From Purshia tridentata (Eukaryota; Streptophyta; Magnoliopsida; Rosales; Rosaceae): a stretch of DNA of 64,000 bases. The notes under the pieces are model-generated. The model was not told the origin of the DNA and ran no database searches. It saw only the letters and a list, made by a program, of their open reading frames with translations. The position numbers were made by a program, and so were the translations under genes. Positions 49,057-61,144 of this stretch are shown here, one piece after another. The stretch's first letter is position 1; each line of letters begins with the position of its first letter. Location of the stretch: assembly GCA_003254885.1 (NCBI GenBank), contig QANT01000963.1, positions 35,870 through 99,869 on the forward strand, given 5' to 3'.

Positions 49057-51790
49057 CTACTGTATTTGGTTTTTCTGTTTACGCCAAAATCTACAGAGCA
49101 GAGACTGCATTTGGATTCACTGTAAATACTCTGTTTCCTATAGAAAGGTCAATGAGCTCTTAAGATGCCTTTTTATTTTTCTCAGAAAATAGTTGAAAGG
49201 TGACGAGTCTGACGACTAATGCAATTATTCTCCCGCCAAAAAAAAAAAGAATTTTATTTTATTTTATTGGTTAAGAAAGAATTTTATTTTTGGTCGGAAA
49301 GAAGAAAACTACTTTGTAATTATGTCTCCAAATAAATTTATCCCAACCTTTATTTTTATTTTTCTTGTAACTTATTAGAGGAGTACGGTGGAATCATGAG
49401 TTATGAGGGCCAATGTCCGTAGCTAGTTACCCCCAATTTTCAGATTAAAAAGAAAAAGGCACATTCTTTTGGGTTTTGCCAAGGTTGAGAGAGAGATTAT
49501 GCATTGATATTTTCTTGTGTCAGCTTATAAAATTAAATGTGCAAAACAGATAAAACACACTATCTTATCATAATTGTAAGAATGAATTACTTTATAATAC
49601 TTGACAATTATTATGTATAAGTATACTGTGGCCAAAAAAAAAGAAGACAATTATTATGTATAAAATATGTAATATTCTTATTCCACAAATTTAATATTTT
49701 TAAGAGTCAAGCACTGGCGTGTTTCGGTTGCCGGGTGTCCTTCTCAAGCAATCGCTCCCCCAACAAAAATCTCACTTCCAGTCTTTTCTCAATCTTTCTT
49801 CTTTTTCCGAACTCAACCTTGTATTTTCTCTCTCTTTCTCTCTTAATATTTATAAACCCATATCAATCAATCAATTTGTTCTTCTTAACATTGACAATGC
49901 ACAATAATATTATAACAGGTTTTGGCATGCCTTCATTCCTAATTTCACATTTTATTATCTCAACCACGTTATTTGATGACCAAAAACTGAAAAAAGAGTT
50001 GGCGCGGCTGGTATTATTAAAAGCAAAATGCAACTCGAACAAAATCAAATACTCTTGTCACTCGGCAGTTAAAAAAATATTGTAAGATAAAAATCCTCTC
50101 TTAATAAATTGTTTAAGTTTGCATCATCCAATATAATCATCGTTTTTTTTGGTTAATAAATCCAAATATGATTAACTTTTTATTAAACTATCACGTCACG
50201 TGTGTGCCTCTTTTCCGTTGTTCTGTTTAATTATGAGACTGCGAAATACGACAAAAACGTATTCCGTTATTCCATGTCTTGTTTTCTTGTGAGCTAGGCT
50301 AGGTAAGGTAAGGTCTTAATCTTGCTCAAGGCAACTTGGAAAGTGTCGTCAAGTACTGTAACAACGTATTCATTATTTCGCGCAACTACCCATGTCAATG
50401 TGTTGTTTTATTCAAATTTTTACTGTCTATTACGCATGCAATTTTGAATTCTTTGTTTTTATCGTCACCAAACAAAACATACTTGCTTGTTGCTTGTTGC
50501 TGGTTGCCTGTTGCATTTTCTGCATTTGGGTCACTTTTGAAGAAAGTTTGGTTGGGAAATGTGCCCAAAATGGCAGTGGAGCAATGTGCATAAGCATTGT
50601 GTAATCTTTTCAGTCCAAGTCTTGCAATGGAAGCAAGGTTCCACTTTTTCAGACTTTTTTTTTTTCTTTCTAATCTTTCCATTGATGGGTTCTTTTGATT
50701 ATATTTAGTTGTTTACAGGAAGAAAAAGCAAGGTGACTTTTTAATTTAGCAAGACAAGCATGTTTGAACCCATATATCAGTGCCTTCAATTCAATCCTTG
50801 AATCACAGTTGTGACTTGTGAGTGCCTCAGTAAAATACTATAATATGTTGTTTCGTACATGATTTGGTCTCTGTGCGTGGACAAAGAGAATGGCAGTAGA
50901 TTCATGTCAATATGATTGAGGTTTGAGCCTCTTTTTCTCTAAAGATTATGGAACACTCTCAGTTTTTTTATCCATTCTAATACTCTCAAATTACTTTATA
51001 ATGTGTTCAGAAGTCAGAAGTCCAGCAAGAAGTTGGTGGAATCTTAAAGAAAATTGAGTAAACTAACAAAAGCCAGACAAACTTTAACTTGACAAAATGG
51101 AAGAAATATTGACAATAACAAGTGCGAAAACTAGGAAATGAGACTTTGAATCATCTCTCTCACTTTCTCTCTCTGTTTGTGTAGGGACGATGGGGTCAAG
51201 AGGGAAATGATTTTCACTTGAGCATGTTGGAGAAAACATGTCAATTCATGCGTGGCAAGACATGCTCTAATGTGACATTTATTTTTTCACCAAGCTTAGA
51301 CCACCTAATTTGTAGGGACAAAAGGCAAAGCCTATCAAAAGGTACGGCCTACCAGGCTACCCACCCACTCCATGCTGCTACATTTTCATCTTGGAAACCT
51401 CCTCCACCACGTTGCCTTTTCCTTTTGGGGACCCACCTCAACTAACTTCCATACAAACTTTCACAACTACTGAGAAAAGTATATTTAGGGGAGGTTCTAA
51501 AGCACAATCCAATCCAATATAATGATTCCATTGTAATAATTATGGGGAAAAACATGATACAAGTGTAGGGTAATCTTCTTTGAATTTCAAGGTGATATTG
51601 ACAATTAATGCATAATTTACTATAGTGGATGAAGATTCACAATAATATAAACAAGTGTGTACAGGGGGGGGTGGGGCATATAATCGTTTTGAGCCAAGAA
51701 GGGTCCATGCCACAAAAAGAAAAGGCAAAACTGATGGATAAGGGAATTGGGTCAAAATCACCTTTATAATTCTAGTGTCTTTCTCTTGCT

Positions 51791-51818
51791 TCTTTCTTTC
51801 TTTCTTTCTTTCTTTCTT
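51791..51818. repeat. (TTTC)n microsatellite
   Basis: Seven tandem TTTC/TCTT units in intergenic DNA. Confidence 0.85.
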
Positions 51819-52712
51819 AGCTATGCGCACCTTTTCACCAAAAGAATGCTTTTTCTTCTCTGCTGGGGTGTCCACCAAGAAGACCATGAGGACTATTATA
51901 TTCAACTGCACATGCCAATCAGCCATGAATTTGAGACAACTTCCTTCCTTTGGTCCTTGCTCGGTTGCCCATGCTTTTGTGGTAAGTTTGTGTTTGGTTT
52001 GGCCCTTCAATATTTTACTCGCTAGGCTTAGTACAGAACCTGCAGCGCGTGCTAAGTGCCATGGACCGCGTGATAGAGACCCCAGAGAGCGAGGGGACCT
52101 CACAGTAGTACCCTATAGGAGGAGACTGAGATTGAGGGATTGGGAATATTCTAATCTTTCCGGTGGCCATTTTACAACGTTCCATCTATGAGATGACAAA
52201 ACCTATTATTCTGTCTCATGACCCATTATTAAAGACTTAAACTAAATGTTTTTTTTTTACCAAAGGACTTAAAACTAAATGTTTAGGTAATAATAGAGCT
52301 GAAAAATAGCTAAATAGCAATGATATACACTAATTGTGTTGTCTACCTCCTCGCGTGTCGAGTCATGTGTGGAGATATAGACACATGATATATATACACT
52401 TGTGAAATGAAAGATTTTTTTCTATAGCGCACTAGACAAAAGAAAAATGATACTCAGGAATAATACAATTTCATTATATATTTAACAAAGACTTTTCTTT
52501 TGGGTTACACGAGTCTTATGCTGTAAATATGATCCATATTACATGTTACAAGCAAACATTATATAGATTGGTTTCGTATAATTCATTATTCCAAATAGAA
52601 GCTCTAATGACATCTCCAGATCACTAAATAATGGGCAACCATATTTTTGAATTGATTTTTGTGGTTTCAATGTCGGGTGGGGACTTCTTATTATGTATCT
52701 GATGATTCTTAA

Positions 52713-53640
52713 GAGTGGTTATATTTCCACCCCTTTGTCTTATTTTTCTACCCATATTTTAATAAAATTGATAATGAAAATTTTATCTTTTTGTAAAATG
52801 ACTTTTAAACACTTGACTAAAAAAAATAAAAAAATAAATCTATTATACCCACCCATTCTCTAATCACCCACCTTCCTACAATGACTTAAACTTCATATAT
52901 AAATCCTAGAATCTTTTTCTCTTTTTCTCATATCATTAATCCTTTAATTATTAAACATATATACAACCATACAAACTAACAAGAACAATTGTAAGATAGA
53001 TAAAGTGAAACCTGCAAACAATCAAACCAAATTTATAGGTATGTGCTATTGGCATAAAGAAGTCAAATCAAAAATATATATGAAAATGTCCAAGGCAAAC
53101 AAACGGATTTTTGTATCCCCATAATCTTCTCCCTATAAACATAAAAAAAAGATTCTGCACTTTGAATAATGGTCTCGACCATATTGCCAATTGCAGAAAA
53201 ATAAACTTATATTATATCCATCTTATAATTCATCGCTACACTTCAAATTAAATCTCTAAAATTAATACTCAATTTCTAAATAAAAAAAACATTAAAATAT
53301 AATGAATTTTTGATTTAAAACTATAAAAAAAATTAAAAAATAGGTTATAGAATTATCATATCTTTTCATAGATGTATAGGTATCAACCAAATAGGATAAT
53401 TGATTTTGAGTTTTGATGAAAAACTAGGGTTTATAAAAGAAAGATTATAAAAAAAGATGGGTGGATGAGATGATAGTTAAGGAGGTGGCAAAAGTGTTTA
53501 GTGGGTGAGTGTTTAAGTTGGTATATTAAAGGATACTGTAAGAATAATGGTAGGTGGGATGAGTGTTTTTATATTTTTGATGGGAATGTAAAAATAAGGT
53601 GAATGGAAAAATATGAAATGGGGTGAAAATAGAAGCACTC
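52713..53640. mobile_element. Non-autonomous DNA transposon (MITE-like) with 8-bp target-site duplication
   Basis: The 928-bp element is bounded by perfect direct repeats ATTCTTAA at 52705-52712 and 53641-53648. Its ends are inverted repeats. The first 21 bases on the left (starting GAGTGGTTATATTTCC) match the reverse complement of the right end (GAGTGCTTCTATTTTC) at 18 positions. Looser similarity continues for about another 40 bases. Sub-terminal CACCC-rich blocks near 52850 (left) and GGGTG-rich blocks near 53450-53520 (right) are also mirror images. The interior is very AT-rich with no transposase frame. An 8-bp duplication suggests the hAT superfamily, although the GAGTG terminus is not the usual CAGGG. 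Confidence 0.8.
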
Positions 53641-54057
53641 ATTCTTAATTGAGGTCCCCAATCCAACGTATCTCAAGATTCTCAACCATATTATTCTTTG
53701 TGCAGCTTTCAACTTCACTCCAAAGGGAAAGGTAAAAATGAATTCAGAAAAATAGATACAACCTTGAAATGTAATGCTCCGAATTCAGAGTAAGAAGTTG
53801 TCAAAAAATAAAATAAAATAAAAAACAAATAACAAAGGTATATTTGAAATTTCATTTTGTACAACTATAATGCCGACTGGCGAGTCTTTGAAGGTATTCT
53901 GGCTCCCCCGTGTATGGAAGAAAATTAGAGAAAACATGCTCCAACAGAATGAAAATTTAACACATATATATGAAGTACAAATAAAAATTCGATAGCATAA
54001 ACATCTCTAAGGAATCTTGACTATCAAAAACAGCTCTTCAATGTGGAAACATCTGGG

Positions 54058-57000
54058 TCAATTAATTGTCTTGCGGGATTCTTCCCACAGCCGGTGCTCA
54101 ATCCCCAATTTCCTGAGTTCCACCAGCCCTTCCTCAACTGATTATCAACACAACCATATAAGCAAGACCATAATCAAAACTGCTATGTTGAATTTCAAAT
54201 AGAATGCACTGATTTTGTGTGTGAGGACTGTGTGCAGTGACAAGCAGAAGACAATCAATCTCTCGTCTTGACAATCTTTAGAAGACTGGCACCTATTCTT
54301 AAGGACATTGACAATAGAGCATGCACGACCAGTGAAAAGCCCCAAAGAGGGACAGGAGAACAAATATAAAATAGAAAGTATCATCACTAAACTGATGAGT
54401 GAAGCATAAAATTCTTGGAACAAAGTAAAAATTACCATCAACAGCATCATGTGAAGTTGGTGAATGCCTACTGCGGTTAATCCAAAACTGAACTCTTTCT
54501 TTGGCGGTGTCCTCCTCTATACCATGAACTTTGGCTCTTCTCCAAAAATAAGTTAGCCATGCCTGTGGCAGTTGAATATGTTGTAAAATAATTACATCAA
54601 CAGAATATAAAAATATGCCTGTGTCAAAAATGAATGATACCAAAGTAATTTGAAGACCAGTATATTCGTCAGACAAAAAAATTAATGACTAATAAGTATG
54701 AAGATTATGATCAGAGACCATCTTATCAAGTTGCTATATTTCAAATGCCTTGGCAGGTCTGCTATACTTCTTTATAGAAACCAAAGCTTCTATATTTCTG
54801 TTAATGAAAACCATGTTATTAAGTTGAAATTTTTAGCCATGTAGTTTTGTAAAATAGTTCGTTAACAATGGAAGTTCAGGAAAGGCAGATGATAGCAAGG
54901 CCCATAAAACCCTAAGTTGCCAGAGATCTAGGATTATGCAACTATTGAGAGACCTGTTGAGCTGATCCGACATCAAGTGGGCATGCATGCATACATTTAC
55001 ATATACAGCTAACTCAATCTTATAAAAAAAAAAGGGTAACTCAGGATGAAATTCCAGACCTCCTTGAAAAGAACATCCTCAGACTCGTCTGGACTCAACT
55101 CTGCAAGAAAACATTAATATCAGTATTATATTCATGATCATCATGAGAACCAATTTTGGAATGCTATCAACCATCAAAAAGTGACATATATAAAACTGGA
55201 GAACTTATCAATTAGTATCCAACAATGTTTAAAAAAGAAAGAATTAATGACTTTCTACACGTGAGCTTTCTGGTAAATGCATGTTTCGGCAAGCTAAATT
55301 GATCAGATCCTGATGCATGGTGATTTTTTCCTATTCCAGAATGCAGTAACAAATTATGAAGTTTATTTTTTCAATTTTCAAATGCAGTAAACTTTGGATC
55401 ACCCGGCAATTTGATATCTGAAAATAGGAAGACCTACCAAATGCCTCCATAAACTTTGTATCAGCTGGTGATTTGATATCTGAAATCATCAGTATGTATC
55501 AGAACAGAACAAGAATGTTGGATGATGGCAAACATCAGAAGAAAATCGAACCACGATATCAATGGGATATACAAATACAATGCATACCTGAGATGGATAA
55601 CCGAGCGGAGTGTGGACGCCGTTGTTGAGCCAATGCAAGCACAATACCATCCTCAACCTTCATTGTCACAACCATCATATATATTATCAAATAAAGAAAC
55701 ACTAAATCAAGCTAACACAAGACTATAAATAGAGAAGACAAATGTAATCCGGCATGGTGCCTATGTCGGAAAATAACACAAAAAAAACAATACAAGGGGT
55801 AAAAAAATCAGCTGAGCCAATGCATTAGAAGTGAACCTTCAAGGAAGCAAGCTCATTCAGTCCTATTTCAACTGCAAGCATACTCTCAATGTTTCCTTCT
55901 CCAGTTGGATCAAAGTCCTGAACAAGCTGGCTTCTCTTTTCAAGATCATCATCACCTGTTCAAGGCAAGAAGTATTAAAGCTTAACAACTCCAATGAACT
56001 ACTCCTGTCAATGAAAAATATAATAACAGAGAACACCAAATGATGATTACTAGCCTTTTTTCCAACATTCCTCCTTAGCCTTTTGTCCTGCAGAAATGAC
56101 AACCTCGAATGGAAGAGGAGCTAGGGATGACCAGTATTCATACTTAGATACTGCAATATCTGCACAGATACCTACAAGGCACAACAGAAATTGTATAAGA
56201 TTGAGAGACAGAGATGATAAATGAGCATAAAAATCCAATTATGCAAGCAAAAGCTCTGATTACTCAAGAGATTACTTCATTTTAATTGTCTTGTAATGAT
56301 AGTTAGTTGTTAAACTTATGTTTTCTTGATAGGTGGACTTCTGGTTTACCTCCATTGTAACGGTTTTCATTTTCACTAATAAATTTATTCTGTTTCCTAT
56401 ATATAAAATGCAAGCAAAAGCAACCAAAAACCAGATATAAATGAGTAATGACAAAAATTCAAAAAGGAACATTCATTTAAATGTACCATGTTTTGCTGCT
56501 AAGCCCCAATTGCGTGCAAGCCAACACCTCTTAAGAACTACTTCTTCCTGAAATGTGGATATACTAAATAATTAATCCCCAGATAACTGCTAATAGGTAC
56601 CATGCAATTATGCATATACATACCATCTCTTCCTGGGTCAATATCATTCTTTGTGTCATTAATCGAAGGGCCTTCACGTCTGATTCAGCTCCTTGAAGCT
56701 GTTGCATGACAGCTTCCCTTGCCTCTTTTGCTTTCTGATTCAAGCAAGAAATTAAAGAAAAAACTGAACATGTAGCATTGATAACAATAGAAAGCTCCTC
56801 CAAGAGGCAATGCAGAATAAAGTCATTCTTTCAAGACTCACCAAAACGCTTTTCCAAGTACCATTTCCTAAAAATATGTTTTTACAGCAGATGTATTGAA
56901 TTTAATAATGTCTGCTTATTTAAGGAAAATACACAAAAGCACAAATCTAGATGTAGCAGTTTAAACATGGTTCTTGAAGTGCTAAATGTAATGGAATCTC

Positions 57001-59594
57001 TTTAGTCTCTAGTGAGGCACCCCTTTTAAAAATCAGTATTTAATAGAATGGTATTAAACTATCGAAATGCATGTCATATATATTTTGTTATGCTTCAGAG
57101 TTGGATTTAGACAAGGACTGCGTGGTAGCATACTTACCTCAATTTCAGATCGAAGTGATGCAGACTCTGAATTTACCCCATCCTTTGATTGTTTTGCATC
57201 TTTAAGTGCAGCCTATAAAAAGAAAGAAGCCTCCTTAGAGGAACTCTTTTCTTTTTTCAGAAAAATTATTACGCATTCCGGTTTAGTAAACGCATTGTAG
57301 AAGTTAGATAGAAACAGAGAAGTTCTACTCATGAAGTGGCCTACTAATAATTTCAAGTTGGCATGACTTGTATTTAAGGTAAAATAATGATATGGAAGTT
57401 GAATAGTTATTTTTTAACATCTATCATTTACACATTTAAAACAACGATCATCTCAAGGTTCACTAATTACCTCTCTTTGCCGCAATGCAGCTTCCTTTCT
57501 GCAAAGTAAGGACAGATAATGTCATCAAAGAAAAATGAGAGGAAAGAGTGCATGCATGAAGGTTGTTTGAACTTTAATACACCTGCTCAAGAGTTTAGCT
57601 TCCAAAGACACACCTTCTCCAAGCGCAGCAACCTGAAGACTCGCAAACATATAGCAAAGTTTGTATTTAATGAAGAGCACGCCCACAGATGTCATGCTGC
57701 ACAACATAAGAACAAAGACATTACCTGCTTTTCAAGTTCTTTAACTCTGGCCTCTGCTTCATCACATCTCTCTTCTTCATGCCTGAGCTGTAAGACAATT
57801 TCCATAAAGGAATAAATTATGGATAAGTTAAACTAAACTAATTACTTAGTTAAGAAACAAGAAGAAGAAAATCTTTCACCTTATCAAGAAAACTCTCATT
57901 CTCTTCTTGTAGCACATCAAGCTGCATTGTAAACAGTTATTTCAGATAAAACTTCAAGGATAGGAAAAATACTAATAATGACCTTCTTATATCTTTAAAA
58001 TAGTGCACAAATTCCACATAATCAGATGTTAGTTGCAAATTAATCAAATTGAATTAATTGATGAGCATACTTCATCACGAAGTGCAGAAGCCTCATGCTG
58101 ATCTCCTGAATCTTTTGATATAAAATTTCCAGTTTCCGATAAGAACCTGCAATTCATGCCCATCCAGTATCTTCAACTTGTTGTATCACTTAATCATAGA
58201 GACTTTGTTTCACAGTTACAGAAGCTAACACAGAATATTTATATAATAGAACTACTGCTGATTGCTAGGAATGGGTCTTGCAGAAACAGTACGGATACAA
58301 AAAAAAATACAATTATATGAGAGTGTGTGTGTGTGTGTGTGTGGGCGTGCATAATGGTGGCCCCAATCCCATAAGCCCAAAGGCAATTAAGTTTTCCATC
58401 TTTGATCGAGGTTATATCAAGCCTGGGAAAAAGCTTATTAGAAAGACATTGGACTCCTTACAAAGTAGGCATATGCTCAAAAGCTCGAAAAAGAATCATA
58501 ACCAAACCTAAGGTAAACTATGAGATGAACAAAACATTATTAGAATGCATAGAAATCATCCAATCACCCAAATTCCTAAACTTATAAATGCTATAAATGA
58601 CCTTCAATTGTTCAGTTATATAAATGACATGAGAAGAAGATTTTACCGATTTTCTTTTTTCCTATTATGAGTTGGAGGGTCCAACGGTGGGATAGAAGTT
58701 GCAGACCTCAGTGTTGTTCTGTTGGGTGGTACCAGTGGAGGTGCTGCACGAAGTGACACTGCTGGCCTTCCAGCTGATGTTGACCGAACCGACGGAGCTT
58801 CCTCTACAAAGTTCCGAGCTAACTAAATGATTATCAGAAAATCCAATTAGCGCTCTACATTGAAGCCCAAACCTCCCCAACCATTCAAAACACTGAATCC
58901 ATAATAATCTGAATCCAGAAGAGATCTAAGTATTGAAATATTACACGGAACAAAATTCAAAATTCAGTGTAAATCAAGCTCAACAGTTCAGAGTTTCGCA
59001 TAATTCAGTGTAAATAATAATACACAGAGTAACGAACTTCCAAAATTCAAATACAAAGAGCAAGTAAAATCCACATTCTTGTTCTTCTGGATAGAACTCA
59101 GGCCCGATCACATAGCATTTCGACCAATTCATTCAATCACTCTTTATTAGCACAGACAACTTAGAAAAACTCAGTAAAAGAGCAAAATCAAGAGCTCAGA
59201 AATTTACCGCGGGCGAAGGCGATCTGGTAGTGGTCCTCGCGGACGGAACCACAGGTTTAGCAGGCTGTTTAGCACCGGGGCTGTTGACATTCCTCGACAG
59301 AGAGAGCGGTGGCGGAGCACTGTATCGGAATCCTAGGTCGTCGTTATCGTCGTCGTCGTCGTCGTCAGCGGTCTGCGAGGCCATGACCTGAGCGAGGCGC
59401 TGAGCCGCGGCCTTGGCGGCGACGTTCTGAGTGCGCTTGACGCTCGAGAGTCCGCTGCTGGCGGAGGAGGACCGCGCGTGGTGGCCACGTGCCGGAGACA
59501 TTGCTGGAGATGATGCGCCGCTGGTGATGCCCGACTCGCTGGCGGTCCACTGGCGAGTGTAGACCGGGCTATCGGTTCGTTGTCTCCGGTCCAT
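54058..59594 (-). CDS. SCD2: Coiled-coil protein SCD2 (STOMATAL CYTOKINESIS DEFECTIVE 2)
   Basis: Seventeen exons give 554 residues: 59594-59208, 58822-58647, 58146-58071, 57921-57880, 57787-57725, 57632-57583, 57498-57471, 57212-57138, 56734-56624, 56547-56487, 56171-56055, 55955-55837, 55657-55588, 55479-55438, 55100-55060, 54562-54436, 54137-54058. The N-terminal 190 residues are Ser/Pro/Ala-rich with an Asp run ([12 protein letters not shown]). A long coiled coil follows from about 200 to 340 ([20 protein letters not shown] through [19 protein letters not shown]). The C-terminal conserved domain has [22 protein letters not shown]-like SMLAVEIGL and [11 protein letters not shown]...SPTSHDAVD. 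In Arabidopsis, SCD2 binds the DENN/WD40 protein SCD1 and supports exocytosis and clathrin-linked endocytosis during cytokinesis and expansion. The exon ending at 56055 needs a GC donor, and a decayed copy of exon 14 sits in the next intron. Confidence 0.93.
55379..55417 (-). pseudogene. Decayed duplicate of SCD2 exon 14
   Basis: This 39-base segment lies in the intron after exon 14 (55479-55438, 42 bases). It reads [13 protein letters not shown] where the used exon reads [14 protein letters not shown], keeps the TTTCAG acceptor and keeps reading phase. The donor position after GCATTTG is AA instead of GT, so it should not be spliced as an internal exon. Confidence 0.75.
58324..58343. repeat. 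(GT)n microsatellite in an SCD2 intron
   Basis: Ten GT units within the 500-base intron between exons 2 and 3 of SCD2. Confidence 0.85.
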
Positions 59595-61144
59595 AAATAT
59601 AGACAATGGGGCGCCTAGATCGTCGTCGTTTAAGTGTGTATCAGTGTTGGAAACGTAGACGCGAATACTCGATGTGCTGAGTTTTTAGCTGAGACTGAGA
59701 CTGAGAGACAGAGAGAGAGTAAGAGTGAAAGTGAGAGAGATTTGTGGGTGTTGGGAGTTGGAGAGACGTAATAGTCAAGATTCAGCAGCCTGGTCTTCTT
59801 TCTTCGTCTCTTTAATTAGAAAATGCATTTAATTAATCCATGTGAAATCCTTCAATCCTCTCATTCATCTATCACCCACTCTCAATTTGGATCCATGATA
59901 CTATTTCATGGATATTTGAGATAAAACAGATACGTATTTTGATTCACTGATATTAAATTAGATAAGACTGATTTTTGTGCCGAAATTTATATTATCCTTT
60001 CCAATTTCTTCCTTTTTGTGATTCGTAAGTTATTAAAATAATTAAATGGCAACTCTAGAATGTCAATTGCTTGCATGTGTTGTCATCATAATTATTTAAC
60101 TTAAAACAAACAAAATTTTTAAATAATTAGCTTCATTTAATACCTGCATTGATCGTTTAGTCTTTTTCATTGTAATTTCTTTTTGTTAATTAAAAAAAAA
60201 CAAATAAACTTGATCGGTTGAAGCCATGCTATTATTTAAATCTTTTTTTTATTTATAGAAGAATGTTATTATTTAGAACTTGAATAAGCCTTAAATAGTA
60301 CGTGTTTTAACAATTAGTATAGTGTTATTGTCCAAAGAAGAAACAAATAGTATAGTGTTTATACTGCCACCTCATTTTACTCAACCCACCCATCTATTTT
60401 TTCACATTCATTAGTGTATTAAGGAAAATCATGCAGGTAGGTGAAAATGGAATTAAGAGAATACCTGGCCTTGTCCTATCCTATGGCCACTTTATAATTT
60501 ACTTTTTATATAAATTGTAATCAAAATTCTATTGAAATGAGGATAGTGTAAGCCGAATGAGATGGTGATAGAAATACTTTAATTTGAAGTAGTTTTCTAA
60601 AAAAGTATTAGGATGATAAGACTACAAAAATGATGCCTAAAAAAAAATTAAAATTAATTTATACTAGTATCAAACGGGTACCAAACAATCGATCAGGTAG
60701 AGGATCCAGAATGATTACATAAGTCACTGGGATTACCTTTAGAAAAAGATAAGCAAAGGCAAGCCCAACAAACAAGAAAACCCAAGCCATGAAAAACACA
60801 GTCCTAGGAATTAAGAAAAGAAAACAACAAGAACAAAATTTCAAGACAAAACGGGCCAAAATGAAAGCCGACAGCAAAAAGCCAAACAGACCAGCAGCTA
60901 ATAACACACACAGTACCACAAGGAGCAGCAACAACAAACGAACAGATCCCCCACAAACAGCGTTAAAACCATACAAAAAAATTAGTTGTCAAACAACGTA
61001 CAATTAATATAACATAATTAACTAAAGTGTCACATCAAGTAATATATGGCTGAACCATCTTTTAAACAATCAGATAGTGAAAGATAATTAAGCATAATTT
61101 AAAGTTAAAACGCGCGCCATCTAATTAAGTTGAAATTTACTGAT
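59595..61144. other. Intergenic region, SCD2 promoter and NET3-like 3' flank
   Basis: A GAGA-rich leader-like stretch (59690-59740) precedes SCD2. The remainder is AT-rich. An open frame at 60659-60976 encodes a hydrophobic low-complexity peptide without start context or relatives, and I do not call it a gene. Confidence 0.5.

Noticed and set aside
51540-52191. Overlapping open frames of 138 and 187 codons on opposite strands
   Set aside because: They run through a TTTC microsatellite and low-complexity DNA, with no domain or splice support.
60659-60976. 105-codon hydrophobic frame
   Set aside because: Leu/Phe/Val low-complexity translation of AC-rich DNA, overlapped by an equally meaningless frame on the other strand.
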